From a bacterium SCSIO 12741 (lineage in GTDB: Bacteria; Bacteroidota; Bacteroidia; Flavobacteriales_G; Salibacteraceae): a stretch of DNA of 64,000 bases. Position 1 is the stretch's first letter. The number at the start of each line of letters is the position of its first letter. Shown in pieces: positions 29,052 through 38,959 of the stretch. The notes under the pieces are model-generated. The model was not told the DNA's origin and did no database searches. It saw nothing but the letters and a program-made list of their open reading frames with translations. The position numbers and the translations under genes were made by a program. The DNA lies in contig CP073749.1 of assembly GCA_024398055.1 (NCBI GenBank), positions 4,030,594 through 4,094,593 on the forward strand. The letters are read 5' to 3'.

Positions 29052-29633
29052 TTACCTAAACTGTAACTCGGGGACGGATTCCTGGTAGCGAGCTCCATCT
29101 GAAAAGCGAACCTCCAGGGATAAGTTCTGGGCTGTAGTGTCCGATTTATCTTTCATCAGAAATCGAGCATAATTGGGAGCATATGGTGAGTTGTTTAGTC
29201 CTTCGTACAATTCCGTATAGCTAATCTCGATGGGCTCATCGTTGTCGTCTGTATGAAAGAAGGGAGCAAAAAAATCGTTGAGAGAGCTTCCGGCTGAACG
29301 TCCTAGGTAGTCTTTGTTAGAGGTAATGGTGATCGAGCTAATCGGATCTTTAAATCCACCTCGACCTTCTTTCGGACAGGTAGTTGCATGGGCAGAGGTT
29401 ACCAATGAAAAACCTGGGTTTTCGGCCACATATTGGAACCCTGTAAAATGCAAGTCCAGGGTGATTTGGTGTTCGGGTTTAACATGCACTCGATCTTCTT
29501 CACCATGATTGTTAACCGAAAGAGTAACAGCAATGCCATCTACCTGGTAGTATTCCATCACATCGTCACAGCAGGCGATCGGGATTAAACCAGTAAACAA
29601 GAGCAGGAGTAGGGAACGAGCAAGGGTTTTCAT
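29052..29633 (-). CDS. Putative lipoprotein of unknown function
   Basis: A 193-residue protein with an export signal ending in L-I-P-I-A-C-C, where Cys21 would be lipidated. The mature part is predominantly beta with an acidic segment H-T-D-D-N-D-E-P-I-E near residue 130. No family recognised. It converges with the DoxX-like gene (12 bp apart) and is separated from the giant T9SS gene by a terminator. Confidence 0.72.
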   Translation of the reverse strand: MKTLARSLLLLLFTGLIPIACCDDVMEYYQVDGIAVTLSVNNHGEEDRVHVKPEHQITLDLHFTGFQYVAENPGFSLVTSAHATTCPKEGRGGFKDPISSITITSNKDYLGRSAGSSLNDFFAPFFHTDDNDEPIEISYTELYEGLNNSPYAPNYARFLMKDKSDTTAQNLSLEVRFSDGARYQESVPELQFR

Positions 29634-29701
29634 AGCAGATGTTTGCTTGCTTAACGGCTTGAAGTATGGATTGTTGTACGCAGCTTTATACCGAAAGGAA
29701 T

Positions 29702-29737
29702 AAAAAAAGCCCGCAGTACCTGGTGCGGGCTTTTTTA
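29702..29737. terminator. Bidirectional terminator
   Basis: AAAAAAAGCCCGC pairs with GCGGGCTTTTTT over a 10-base loop. It lies 19 bp past the stop of the giant minus-strand gene at 29756 and, on the other strand, behind no nearby plus-strand gene. Confidence 0.88.
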
Positions 29738-29755
29738 TCGGTTGGCTGATTGATG

Positions 29756-32700
29756 CTAGTGACTAATATTCACTTTTTGGATACCCAAACTTTGGCCCCC
29801 GCTGGAGAGTTCTACGAGGTACATTCCGGTTGGTAGTTCAAAGTGCAGCTGATCGGTTTCCAGAGTAGATTCAAACAGTTTGGTGCTTACCAGGTTATAC
29901 ACCGTTACTGTAATTTCTTCTTCCACTGGATTTCCGTCCCACTGTACCCGGAAATTACCGTCACTTGGGTTAGGATATAGTTTAAAGCTGGCCTCTTCGC
30001 TTTCCACCACCATAGGTTGACCTGAAGAGGTGGTCAGGTACTTCACAATAGCGGCATCTCCTGATCCTTTGGCTGATGGAGGCAATACGGGGAAGTATAC
30101 ATCCAGGCTGTTGAATCGAAGAATGTTTTCGGCTTGAGAAGAGGTGTAAGCATTGGCTTCTTCACTAATCATGGCCAGGGAGCTAAAGAACGCTGGATTG
30201 GTGGGCCATTCTACTGAACCACTGTTGTTCATATAGGTGTGGTACAGGTTCACAAAACTGGTCAACTTGCTACGTTCAGCTATGTGCTCATCATCGGTGT
30301 AGCTTACGTTACCCCAGGCGGTCAACTCGGCGGATACGTTGGCAGGAGTGTCAAAAGAAGACATCGCGTAAATCTGACGGATTTTACCGTGATGCTCAGT
30401 CTCCAATTCTTCAATCCAGTCTACCAAATCGGTCTTATCATTGGTGCTTTCCATAATGAGGTAGTGATCCAATACTTTGGCGTAACGATCGCCTCGTTCT
30501 CCAAGAATATCGCCCAGTTGTAGCTCATCTTCGTCTTTGTTACCAATGTTGGCACCGTTGGTCACGATGTGAGAAATCATGGTCTCGTGCATGGGTACGC
30601 TTTTCTCTTCCAGCGCGGAGATAATTACTCCGTTACGTCCAGAATGCTCGTTGTTCATCAACACGTTATACAAGCTGGTGTTGTTAAGCTCTCTTTCGAG
30701 AATGGCATGCATCATCACTTTTTCTGACAAGGGAGAATCCATCAACAAACGAGCTTCTACATCAGCGTCGGTGTTGCTTGCATTATCCATGTAGCTGATC
30801 AAGCCGGTTTGGTTTCCACCATCCACACTGTTGTTGTAGCTCGTAAGCCCATTGGTGAAATTGGTGTTTTGAACAATAAAACCAGCCTTCTCGGCATTCA
30901 GCTCGGCAGTAGTCAACTTGGTGTAATCCGGACCAAACTTGGTTGGACAGGTGTATCCACTGGATTGAACTTTGAGCATGTTGAATACAGCTGTAGGTTC
31001 TTCACCGGATGCGTTAGAGTGGTAATAAATACCCGTAATTCCAGAGGAACTGGCATTCTCGTAGTTGATCAAACCACCGGTAACGGTGCTAAAGGTGTTA
31101 CCCGCAGAAACGATGGAACCACTTTGAATTTTACCTTGAGCAATGGATGCTCCATTTCCTGAACCAATCAAAATATCAGCGTGATGGGCATTGCTCATGT
31201 CGTTACATAAGAACTTCAATCCGCTGTAAATGGAATTGTTGCCCCAGGAATGGTTGTTTCCAAAAGCCAGGATTGGCACATTTACATTGTTCATCTCATT
31301 GTCGTATACCTGATTGTGGTCTGTACCACTGTTGTATACAATGATTCCGTACTCAAAGTCATCTGACGTTTGGGTAGGTTCAAAGTGATTGTTTTCAACC
31401 ACGTAGGCAGACGAGTTTTGCATGTAAACGCCGCTCAAAATGTACTTTCCATCAGATTCAAAGTTGTTTCCGATAATACGAGCGCCATATACACCATCGG
31501 TAATTACTCCATAACGACAGCCGTCAAAGTCTGCGCTACGAATGGAGATGGGGTAGTATTCCGCTGCACCAGTGGCCACGATACCTCGACTTAGGTTGCT
31601 AAACTTACAGTCAATCAGGTTTTGAGCCGGGCAGGGTAGCGTAAGGGCGTTGCAGTAATCCTGGATTCTAAAACCCGAGTTAAGGCTGTAAATAGCCGTG
31701 GTGTAGAAAGTAGGATCGTAGGTGTACTTGAATTCACACCCGTAAATTTTGATTCCGCGCACCTTCCACATGGTAAACATGTGGGTAGGATTGAAGGAAG
31801 CATTCAAAGGCGCATCGTGTACAAAGGTGCATCGCTCAAACTTGGATACGTTGTCCTGAATCAGGTTAGGACTTCCTGGAACGAAGTTGTCGTAGTTCAT
31901 AAAAGCTACACTTCTCCAGTTGTTGCGGAACGTGGTTTCACGGGCAGTAACAATTCCACCTTGGGAAGTCCAGTCACCTGGTTTCCATACCATCACGGCT
32001 TCTTTTGCATGTTCAATCACGGCTCCATTGGAAGTGGTAAGTCTACCTTGGTAATAGGTAGCTCCCGAAGGGTGCTGGGATTGAGATTTAACTCCATGTA
32101 CCTCAATACCACCCCAAAGGTTGCCGCAATTGTTCGTCAAGGTCCCACCGTTAACGATTAAGTGTCCTCCCGGCTGAATCATGATTTTTCGGCCTGGGAA
32201 GATGTTCAAGGTTGCTCCGTTTGCCACGGTAACCGTTACTCCATTAGGAATGATCAAATCATCGGAGATGTGGTTCATTCCAGTATAGGTGCTGGTGCTC
32301 AAAGTTTGTTGTGACCAGGCCGATGTAATGGCCAGATCAGATTCCCACAAACCGCGTCCAAAGGTGGCTGCGATAAGCTTCTGAGAGCATTCGTTGATTT
32401 CCAAATCGGTTACAATGACCTTAGGCATATCGTTGTTGTAGCATTTCCAAACGGAACCGGAAACGCTGGCATCGCGGTAATATACACCCACATCGGTACC
32501 CACGTAAAGCAGGTTGTTTGATCCAGGCTGATACACGATGGTGTTACAAGGGAATACGGGAAGGCCAATGGACCAGTCTACCCAGCTATCACCGCCTTCA
32601 AAAGAATACCATACGCGGTTTTGTCCGTTACCCGAACCATCATCACCAATGCGGTTAAACGTAACCCACACGTGCTCTTCATTATCCGGATCGGTTTCAA

Positions 32701-34804
32701 TATCAGTAATACCTAACCAGGAGGAAGCAGCTGGGGTAATGTCTTTCCAGGTAGTTCCGCCGTTTTTGGTGACAAACAGCTTGTGGCTGGCCGTGTTTGA
32801 CCAACATGGGTTGCGGAAAGCAGCATAAATCCAATCGGGATCCTTTTCCGAAATTTCCACTGCGATCAGTTGGGCGCCGTCGACCACATTGTGTTGTTTA
32901 AAATCGGATACAGGAGTCCAGGAGGATCCATCTCTTCTAAATACATCGTGGTGACCGATATACAATTGGTTGCTTTCGTTGATGACAATGGGGCGAGTCT
33001 CAAAATTCCAATAGGGAGGATGAGACAGGTTAGGAGGGGTGTTCGGGTTGTCAAAAGGAGGGTAGTTAAAAAAGCTCCAGGATTGACCGCGGTTACTGGT
33101 TTTGCGGTTGCCTGGGTAATTACCTTGACCATAGGCAATAGAGGGATCATTTTTATCAGCAGCGGCATCGTATCCGTCTGATACTACATCGATATCCCAC
33201 TCACCAGCATCGTAGGTCAGCAGCCCGTTATCCTGGGCTCCACCGTGGATAAGGTCTCCATCGTATTTGGCACTTCCGATTCCGAAGAACTCTGTAATGG
33301 CCAAACCTTTACCGTTGATGTTTTTCCAGTTTACCACATGCTTGGTGCCGTTCCAGGTAGAACCTTGGGTATAGAGTGCACCTCCGTCGTTTCCAACAAT
33401 GAGTTTGTCGTAAAAGCCTGAGTTACTCGCAGAGATTAGTTTCATAGCCCGAATGTCTGCATGGGTAGATACGCCATTGTAGGGGCTGTTTGGCCAGTAG
33501 TGCGAGATGTTGTAGAACGACTGACCTGCATTGTGCGATTTCTGAACGGTTCTGCTGGGAGGATCTCCCATGTACATGATGTTTTGATTCAGCGGGTTAA
33601 CGATAAACATCTCACAAAACTGAGTAGTCATGTTAATGCTTGTCCAAGTTCCACTGAGTTCAGAGAATTGCTTGATTTCGTACAAGTCAGCAGTTCCACC
33701 AGAGCCATTGTCGTAGATCCACTTGATTAGGGCATAACAACCATTGTACATGGACGATAGTTCCACCAAATGTGACATATGAGAATAGCCATTGGGGTGA
33801 GTAGGTACCGTAAAACTGGGTAGTACATCCAGCTGGGTCCAGCTACCGTTGTTGCCGGTCACTCGCCAGATTTCAGTTCCTGCTACGTACACCACGTTAG
33901 GATTTGACAGGTTGTATTCCATCGTTCTCAGAGCAATATTTGGGTTGCCTGAAGCCGCTTGTAGATTCAACGATGGCCAGCTGTCCCCACCATCAGCCGT
34001 ACGAAACACTTCCGTGGAGGTATGGGTAAACAGAATGTTTGAGTTGCCGGGATCCATGAACAATTTCAAGTGTTCAGCAGCATTTACCGGATCAAAATCC
34101 AAATCGGTATGAAACCAAGTAGAACCTCCGTCTGAGGTTTCGATTACCCCAGTTCCATATCCCTTTCGGGTAGAACCTGTCGCAGCAAACAAGTGGTTGC
34201 TGTTGTTGGGATCGATGATCACGTCCAAAACCCCAAGACTGGGCAGGTTCATTTGATCGGTGATATTGGTCCAGGTAGGCGTAGTTGATTGCACGTTGGT
34301 CGACTTCCAGAGTCCACCGCTAAGGGTACCCACATAGCCTACGTTGGTATTGGAAGGATCCATGGCAATGGCCGAAACAATTCCCAGTGCTTGCTGTTCC
34401 ACGCCTGAAACGATATCGCCTTGATCAGGTCCTAAGGATTTCCAGCTCACCGGTAAACCGTTGGATTCATTACAGGGTGGCTCTTGAATGCACCCACCTT
34501 CATGGTGGTGGTAGGTGCTATAAGTGGAGAAGGCATTTCCGTCTTTGCCATCCCGGCCACTCCAGAAGGTGTGCCATCGCTGGTAATTGTTGAAATATCC
34601 TCCTTCTGAGGTGTCTACTGCTCGAGCCGTGGTGTAGTAGTTTTCCATGACTTGATGAATAGAGTCTATTCGCATGCCCGATTTGGCCAAGGCCTTGTAA
34701 TCGGGAGGTGATGTTGATTGAGCAATCAGATTCCCCGAGAGTACGAGGGCTCCGAAAGACAGGCAAGCTATTTTCAGCTTCCTGAAATGGTTTGAATTTT
34801 TCAT
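29756..34804 (-). CDS. Giant T9SS-exported propeller and beta-helix protein
   Basis: About 1682 residues. After a signal peptide (1-29, ending L-I-A-Q) comes a VPS10/sortilin-like propeller region (about 125-840) with many Asp boxes (S-D-G-G-S-T-W, A-D-G-G-D-S-W, T-S-N-R-G-Q-S-W, K-N-G-G-T-T-W). A parallel beta-helix follows (about 860-1290; repeated N-G-G-T-L, F-R-N-N-W-R-S-V, I-I-G-N-N-F, V-V-E-N-N-H-F). A helical region (1300-1600) and a T9SS sorting domain (last 75, L-Y-P-N-P-S-D-G-N-F) end it. Probably a surface adhesin or polymer-binding protein. ATG 34804 was preferred over 34828 because it opens the signal peptide. Confidence 0.88.
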   Translation of the reverse strand: MKNSNHFRKLKIACLSFGALVLSGNLIAQSTSPPDYKALAKSGMRIDSIHQVMENYYTTARAVDTSEGGYFNNYQRWHTFWSGRDGKDGNAFSTYSTYHHHEGGCIQEPPCNESNGLPVSWKSLGPDQGDIVSGVEQQALGIVSAIAMDPSNTNVGYVGTLSGGLWKSTNVQSTTPTWTNITDQMNLPSLGVLDVIIDPNNSNHLFAATGSTRKGYGTGVIETSDGGSTWFHTDLDFDPVNAAEHLKLFMDPGNSNILFTHTSTEVFRTADGGDSWPSLNLQAASGNPNIALRTMEYNLSNPNVVYVAGTEIWRVTGNNGSWTQLDVLPSFTVPTHPNGYSHMSHLVELSSMYNGCYALIKWIYDNGSGGTADLYEIKQFSELSGTWTSINMTTQFCEMFIVNPLNQNIMYMGDPPSRTVQKSHNAGQSFYNISHYWPNSPYNGVSTHADIRAMKLISASNSGFYDKLIVGNDGGALYTQGSTWNGTKHVVNWKNINGKGLAITEFFGIGSAKYDGDLIHGGAQDNGLLTYDAGEWDIDVVSDGYDAAADKNDPSIAYGQGNYPGNRKTSNRGQSWSFFNYPPFDNPNTPPNLSHPPYWNFETRPIVINESNQLYIGHHDVFRRDGSSWTPVSDFKQHNVVDGAQLIAVEISEKDPDWIYAAFRNPCWSNTASHKLFVTKNGGTTWKDITPAASSWLGITDIETDPDNEEHVWVTFNRIGDDGSGNGQNRVWYSFEGGDSWVDWSIGLPVFPCNTIVYQPGSNNLLYVGTDVGVYYRDASVSGSVWKCYNNDMPKVIVTDLEINECSQKLIAATFGRGLWESDLAITSAWSQQTLSTSTYTGMNHISDDLIIPNGVTVTVANGATLNIFPGRKIMIQPGGHLIVNGGTLTNNCGNLWGGIEVHGVKSQSQHPSGATYYQGRLTTSNGAVIEHAKEAVMVWKPGDWTSQGGIVTARETTFRNNWRSVAFMNYDNFVPGSPNLIQDNVSKFERCTFVHDAPLNASFNPTHMFTMWKVRGIKIYGCEFKYTYDPTFYTTAIYSLNSGFRIQDYCNALTLPCPAQNLIDCKFSNLSRGIVATGAAEYYPISIRSADFDGCRYGVITDGVYGARIIGNNFESDGKYILSGVYMQNSSAYVVENNHFEPTQTSDDFEYGIIVYNSGTDHNQVYDNEMNNVNVPILAFGNNHSWGNNSIYSGLKFLCNDMSNAHHADILIGSGNGASIAQGKIQSGSIVSAGNTFSTVTGGLINYENASSSGITGIYYHSNASGEEPTAVFNMLKVQSSGYTCPTKFGPDYTKLTTAELNAEKAGFIVQNTNFTNGLTSYNNSVDGGNQTGLISYMDNASNTDADVEARLLMDSPLSEKVMMHAILERELNNTSLYNVLMNNEHSGRNGVIISALEEKSVPMHETMISHIVTNGANIGNKDEDELQLGDILGERGDRYAKVLDHYLIMESTNDKTDLVDWIEELETEHHGKIRQIYAMSSFDTPANVSAELTAWGNVSYTDDEHIAERSKLTSFVNLYHTYMNNSGSVEWPTNPAFFSSLAMISEEANAYTSSQAENILRFNSLDVYFPVLPPSAKGSGDAAIVKYLTTSSGQPMVVESEEASFKLYPNPSDGNFRVQWDGNPVEEEITVTVYNLVSTKLFESTLETDQLHFELPTGMYLVELSSGGQSLGIQKVNISH

Positions 34805-35268
34805 GAGAGATTTTAGTTTAGAGGGCATGGTCGTGCCCTACAGTACAGTTATTGTTTAAATTGATCGATGGCGCCGTTGATCGTTGTACAATGTTACGCA
34901 CTTTGCAACCGTATATTTCACTTTTCCTACCCGGTTGAGGTATTATAATTTGTATACGTTAATTTGTAAAGTGCTGATTATTATTTAGTTGAAATGTCGA
35001 GTTGTGTAGGGGGCTCGAATCAATAAAATGACGAATCCTTTCCGAAAACGAGTTCAAATCAATTGGATTTTTATCCTTTTAGGATGTGCTGGAAAGCCAT
35101 AAAAGCGCTTTTTTGACTTTTAAAAAATGAAATGCGCCGTTTTTTCGAGTTTTTTAATGGGGTTCCTTTTGGGCTCAATTTACCTGTTACAAGCGCGGCT
35201 CATTTGAGACGAATTCCAGGCCTTTTTTCGAATATATTTGAATGCGTAAACGGAGCAATAGTTAGAGC
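34805..35268. other. 464-bp divergent promoter region
   Basis: AT-rich, no gene. AGGGCA/TGCCCT at 34822-34839 forms a hairpin 17 bases upstream of the minus-strand ATG and would lie in that gene's leader. TATATTTG at 35233-35240 fits the -7 consensus for the plus-strand deacetylase gene. Nothing else is recognisable. Confidence 0.5.
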
Positions 35269-36594
35269 TTGAATCACTACTTTAAATATGTAATGGATCA
35301 TTTTGAGCGGCTTTATGGGCCCGCTCGTCATATGCTTGATTACCAGGGTAAAAATCCTGAGGCTAAGGTCAAACTAACCGATTGCCAAACGACTCTCTTT
35401 GAGGAAAAGAGAAGGATTCCTGAATCTATCTGTTGGAAAGATTTTGAAGGTACACGCCTTCCATTTCTGTTTCATGAGTTTACCGAAAGCCCCATTATTG
35501 AGGCCAAAGGAGAGTCTATTCAAGTGTCTTATGACTTGGTAGCAGCTTCCTTCTATTTTCTGAGCCAATGGCAAGAATACCATGGAACGGAAAAAGACCA
35601 CTACGGCCGATTTCCCTATGAAACCAGTATTCAAAAGGAGTTGGGAATAGAAACATTACCGGTGGTCAATTACTACTTTCTCATTCTAAAGAGGGCGATT
35701 GAGCAGGCCTATGGTGCAGATGCCTTATCTAAGAAACCTACTGAACCTGTCCTATTTGTATCCCATGATATTGACAAGGTGGCTACCGGCTGGAAGGAGG
35801 ACGGATTCAATGCGCTTAAAAAGGGAAGGTTGCCAGCCTTGTTCCAATTGGCATTGGGAAAATTGATCGGCAAAGATACCTGGTTCAACTTTGACCGGAT
35901 TCTTAAGTTGGAAAAATCCCTCGGTGTAAAATCCACCTTTTTCTTTTTAGTAGAGCAGGGGCAACGAGACGGAATAAGCAATGCGGATTACACCTTGGAA
36001 CAAAAGGCCTTTGCTCCGGTTTTTCAGCATATTCAACAAAACGGGGCGGAAGTAGCCCTACACGGTAGCATTGGTAGCGCTTATGATTCTGCTATGATGA
36101 AGAATGAGCTCCATCAATTTGATCCCTTCGGTGTTCAGATAAAAGGCAATCGTTTTCATTTTTTGAATTTCCACCTGCAATCAAGCCTTCGAGTAGTGGA
36201 AGAGTCTGGCGTGCGATACGATTGTTCCGTTGGATTTGCCGAGCACATTGGATTTCGAAATTCATTTTGCCATCCTTATTATCCGTTTAATTTTGAGGAG
36301 CAGAAAGCGCATTCCTTTTTGGAAATTCCTTTAAACATTATGGATACCACTTTTGACCAGTCTGGTTATATGGGGCTGGACAAGGAGTTGGTAGTAAAAA
36401 CCTGCGAACCTTTGATTGAGGAAGTCGCCAAGTTTGGAGGCTGTCTTTCGGTACTTTGGCACAACAACTATTTCTCGGATCACAAGTACGAGGGATGGGA
36501 AAAGGTATTTTCCGATTTGATCAATCGCTGTAAGGATATAGGATTGATCTCCAAGAGTGCCATCGAATTAGTAGAAGAATTGGAAGCTGAATGA
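35269..36594 (+). CDS. Polysaccharide deacetylase-like protein
   Basis: A 441-residue protein of the NodB-like family with an N-terminal DUF7033-type region. The catalytic part starts near residue 160 with L-F-V-S-H-D-I-D-K-V (metal Asp/His motif), then S-T-F-F-F-L-V near 225, A-L-H-G-S-I-G-S-A-Y near 263 and L-W-H-N-N-Y near 400. Likely removes acyl groups from a surface glycan. The TTG start keeps the N-terminal strand/helix typical of the family; ATG 35293 would cut it. It overlaps the sulfotransferase gene by 4 bp and faces the sugar operon. Confidence 0.82.
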   Translation: MNHYFKYVMDHFERLYGPARHMLDYQGKNPEAKVKLTDCQTTLFEEKRRIPESICWKDFEGTRLPFLFHEFTESPIIEAKGESIQVSYDLVAASFYFLSQWQEYHGTEKDHYGRFPYETSIQKELGIETLPVVNYYFLILKRAIEQAYGADALSKKPTEPVLFVSHDIDKVATGWKEDGFNALKKGRLPALFQLALGKLIGKDTWFNFDRILKLEKSLGVKSTFFFLVEQGQRDGISNADYTLEQKAFAPVFQHIQQNGAEVALHGSIGSAYDSAMMKNELHQFDPFGVQIKGNRFHFLNFHLQSSLRVVEESGVRYDCSVGFAEHIGFRNSFCHPYYPFNFEEQKAHSFLEIPLNIMDTTFDQSGYMGLDKELVVKTCEPLIEEVAKFGGCLSVLWHNNYFSDHKYEGWEKVFSDLINRCKDIGLISKSAIELVEELEAE

Positions 36595-37457
36595 AGTTAT
36601 CAGACGTCATAGGAAGTTGGTTAGAGGTAAATAGAACCTTTGTAAAAGAGTTGATGGCCAATCGTGAAAGAAGCCGAAACATCAAATTCCACTACAACGA
36701 TATCTACAAGGAAGTACATCAAAGCGATCAAATCTGTTTTGTATTATCTACTGGCCGCTGTGGTACCAAGCTGCTCTCCAAAATGTTTACCATGAGCGAG
36801 GAAGTGGAAGATCATCACGCAACGCTTCCAGAAATGTACTATTTCGATCGCTATGCCTACGAGAACCACAAAAGTGCCCACGGTGAATTGATGAAAATGA
36901 TCGATGCGGCGCGGTATGAGCTGATTCGTAAATCTATTTTGGTAGACAAAACTTACATTGAAACCAATAACCGGATTACGTTCTTCGCCTATCAACTGGC
37001 AGAACTTTTTCCCCAGGCCAAATTCATTCATCTTATTCGCAACCCCATTTCCTTTGTAAAGAGTGGAGTTGGGCGCAATTGGTATGAAGGAGACAACTAC
37101 AACAACGAAGGGCGAATCGTTCCAGTAGGAAGGGAAGAGGAGTTTGCCAAATGGCCAATTGAAGAAAAAGTAGCCTGGCTCTGGAATGAGACCAATCAAT
37201 TTATTCATGATTTCAAATCCACGCTTCCTCAAGAACGGGTACTTACGGTTGTTGCAGAAGATCTTTTCAAAAAGCCTGAAGTTACCCGGTCTATTTATGA
37301 TTTCATTGGGGTTCCATCCTTGTCCGATGCGGTGATTAGCAAAACCATCAGCAAACCGGTGAACAAGGGAAAGAAATCGGCGAGCCCTTCATTATCGGAG
37401 GATCAGAAGAAGAGGGTGATGGAAATAGCCAAAATCAACCAGGAATATTATTCCTAA
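36591..37457 (+). CDS. Sulfotransferase family protein
   Basis: A 288-residue PAPS-dependent sulfotransferase. The 5'-phosphosulfate loop is F-V-L-S-T-G-R-C-G-T-K-L-L-S-K-M (about 47-62) and the 3'-phosphate-binding motif is F-I-H-L-I-R-N-P-I-S-F-V-K-S-G (about 143-157). The ATGA overlap with the deacetylase gene means the two are translated together, so both probably modify the same polysaccharide or glycolipid. Acceptor unknown. Confidence 0.87.
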   Translation: MKLSDVIGSWLEVNRTFVKELMANRERSRNIKFHYNDIYKEVHQSDQICFVLSTGRCGTKLLSKMFTMSEEVEDHHATLPEMYYFDRYAYENHKSAHGELMKMIDAARYELIRKSILVDKTYIETNNRITFFAYQLAELFPQAKFIHLIRNPISFVKSGVGRNWYEGDNYNNEGRIVPVGREEEFAKWPIEEKVAWLWNETNQFIHDFKSTLPQERVLTVVAEDLFKKPEVTRSIYDFIGVPSLSDAVISKTISKPVNKGKKSASPSLSEDQKKRVMEIAKINQEYYS

Positions 37458-37473
37458 TCTCCTTTAAAAGGTT

Positions 37474-38958
37474 TTAGAAAATCCGCTTCCAAAGCATTTC
37501 TGCGATTCGGTTCAAATCTTCAGATAAGCGTAAGAAGTAGGCTGGAACGGCAAATAGAACGCTGAATATAGCCGTATTGATAATGATTCCAAGAAAGGGA
37601 TTGTCTGGTGTATTTACCCATTTTACCACCAATACTCCGATTCCAATCAACACCACCGTTGCCAGGTGTTTGACTGTAAACGGGTGTAGGTTGAGCTTGA
37701 AATAGATCAGAGCGGTACGGATCAGGTTATAGATAAAAATGGATATGGCGGTAGCTATTGCTGTTCCTGTGATACCGTAAGCTTCAATAAAGTATAGATT
37801 GGTTCCAATGGCCACCACCGCAAGGAAGGGCATTAGAAACAGATTCCATTTGTAAAACTTGGAGTATTGAATGATTTCGTAATTGATTCCCAAGGCGAGG
37901 TCAAACATTTTGGAGAGTCCGATGAAGAAGACTACGTACTTTCCGTTTTCGTATACCTCCGAATTAGGCATGATTTGGTAGAGGTAATCAATGTTTACCC
38001 AGATCAGGGAAAAGATGACCCCACCGATGATGAGCAGGTTAATGGATGACTTCTTGTAAATCATTTCCACTTCGTCCAATTCGTTGTTCCCTAAGCTTCT
38101 CGATAAAATGGGTACCGCTACTTGAACGAGTGGACGTTTTGGAATTTCAATTAGTGTAGCAATGAAGAAGGCAATTGTATAAATTCCTACAGCGCCTAAA
38201 TCCTGAAGAATTCCTCCGGTCATCAGGGTGTCAATCTGATTCACAATCACGGTGCCACCCGTTCCCAAGATCAAGTAGAAACAGTAGGTCGCCATCTTTT
38301 TGAAAATGGGAGTACCGGTAATCGTCCAGGGAGAAGTAAAGCTGTAGTTCAATCGTTTCTTCACCAGATAAAACATGATCGCCAGGTTGATCAGGTGGAG
38401 CAAGCTGTAGGAAAGTAGGAGGGAAGAGAAATCGAATACGTCGAAATAGTAAAGGAAGATAACCGCAATCAGATAAAGCCGGGCGAGAACATTTCTCAAT
38501 ACCGACGGTACCGCAATTTTGGTTTTAGTAAAGAGGTAGTTCTCCAGTAAAGCGGTGAAGGTGAAATACCCCACCATTATGGGAATCACCAACATGAGTT
38601 TCTTCAGGTAGGGCGAGCTGTTGAGGAAGTGGGTGTACACATAGCTCTCGAGGGAGTAAAAAAGCCCGATCAATACTACCAATAGAAGAAAAGGCACCAC
38701 CAGTGTAAAGGATATGAACTGGTTGTACTGCTTCTGGTCTTTCTCAAAATGGAAAAAGAAGCGGGGAATGGCACTGCTTAAGCCTACCAACACAAAGGGG
38801 TAGATGAGCAAAGCTGTAGAGTGGAGGACCTTAATCGCTCCAATTTCCTGTTCACTCAAAAAATGCGCCTGGATAAACAGGAGGCTGATGGCCCCAATAC
38901 CCACACCCACCATGTTGATGATGGTGGTGATAGCGCTATTTTTTATAATAATTCCCAA
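37474..38958 (-). CDS. Wzx-type oligosaccharide flippase
   Basis: A 494-residue membrane protein with about 12-14 hydrophobic helices spread over its whole length, in the MATE/PST (polysaccharide transport) superfamily. It begins with I-I-K-N-S-A-I-T-T-I-I-N-M-V-G-V-G-I-G, a typical Wzx N-terminus. It would flip a lipid-linked oligosaccharide to the periplasm. Last gene of the minus-strand polysaccharide operon, 1 bp after the glycosyltransferase. Confidence 0.88.
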   Translation of the reverse strand: MGIIIKNSAITTIINMVGVGIGAISLLFIQAHFLSEQEIGAIKVLHSTALLIYPFVLVGLSSAIPRFFFHFEKDQKQYNQFISFTLVVPFLLLVVLIGLFYSLESYVYTHFLNSSPYLKKLMLVIPIMVGYFTFTALLENYLFTKTKIAVPSVLRNVLARLYLIAVIFLYYFDVFDFSSLLLSYSLLHLINLAIMFYLVKKRLNYSFTSPWTITGTPIFKKMATYCFYLILGTGGTVIVNQIDTLMTGGILQDLGAVGIYTIAFFIATLIEIPKRPLVQVAVPILSRSLGNNELDEVEMIYKKSSINLLIIGGVIFSLIWVNIDYLYQIMPNSEVYENGKYVVFFIGLSKMFDLALGINYEIIQYSKFYKWNLFLMPFLAVVAIGTNLYFIEAYGITGTAIATAISIFIYNLIRTALIYFKLNLHPFTVKHLATVVLIGIGVLVVKWVNTPDNPFLGIIINTAIFSVLFAVPAYFLRLSEDLNRIAEMLWKRIF

Positions 38959-38959
38959 C

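Noticed and set aside
35035-35065. TTTCCGAAAACGAGTT resembled the element core.
   Set aside because: No pairing arms and no GAGTAGG follow.
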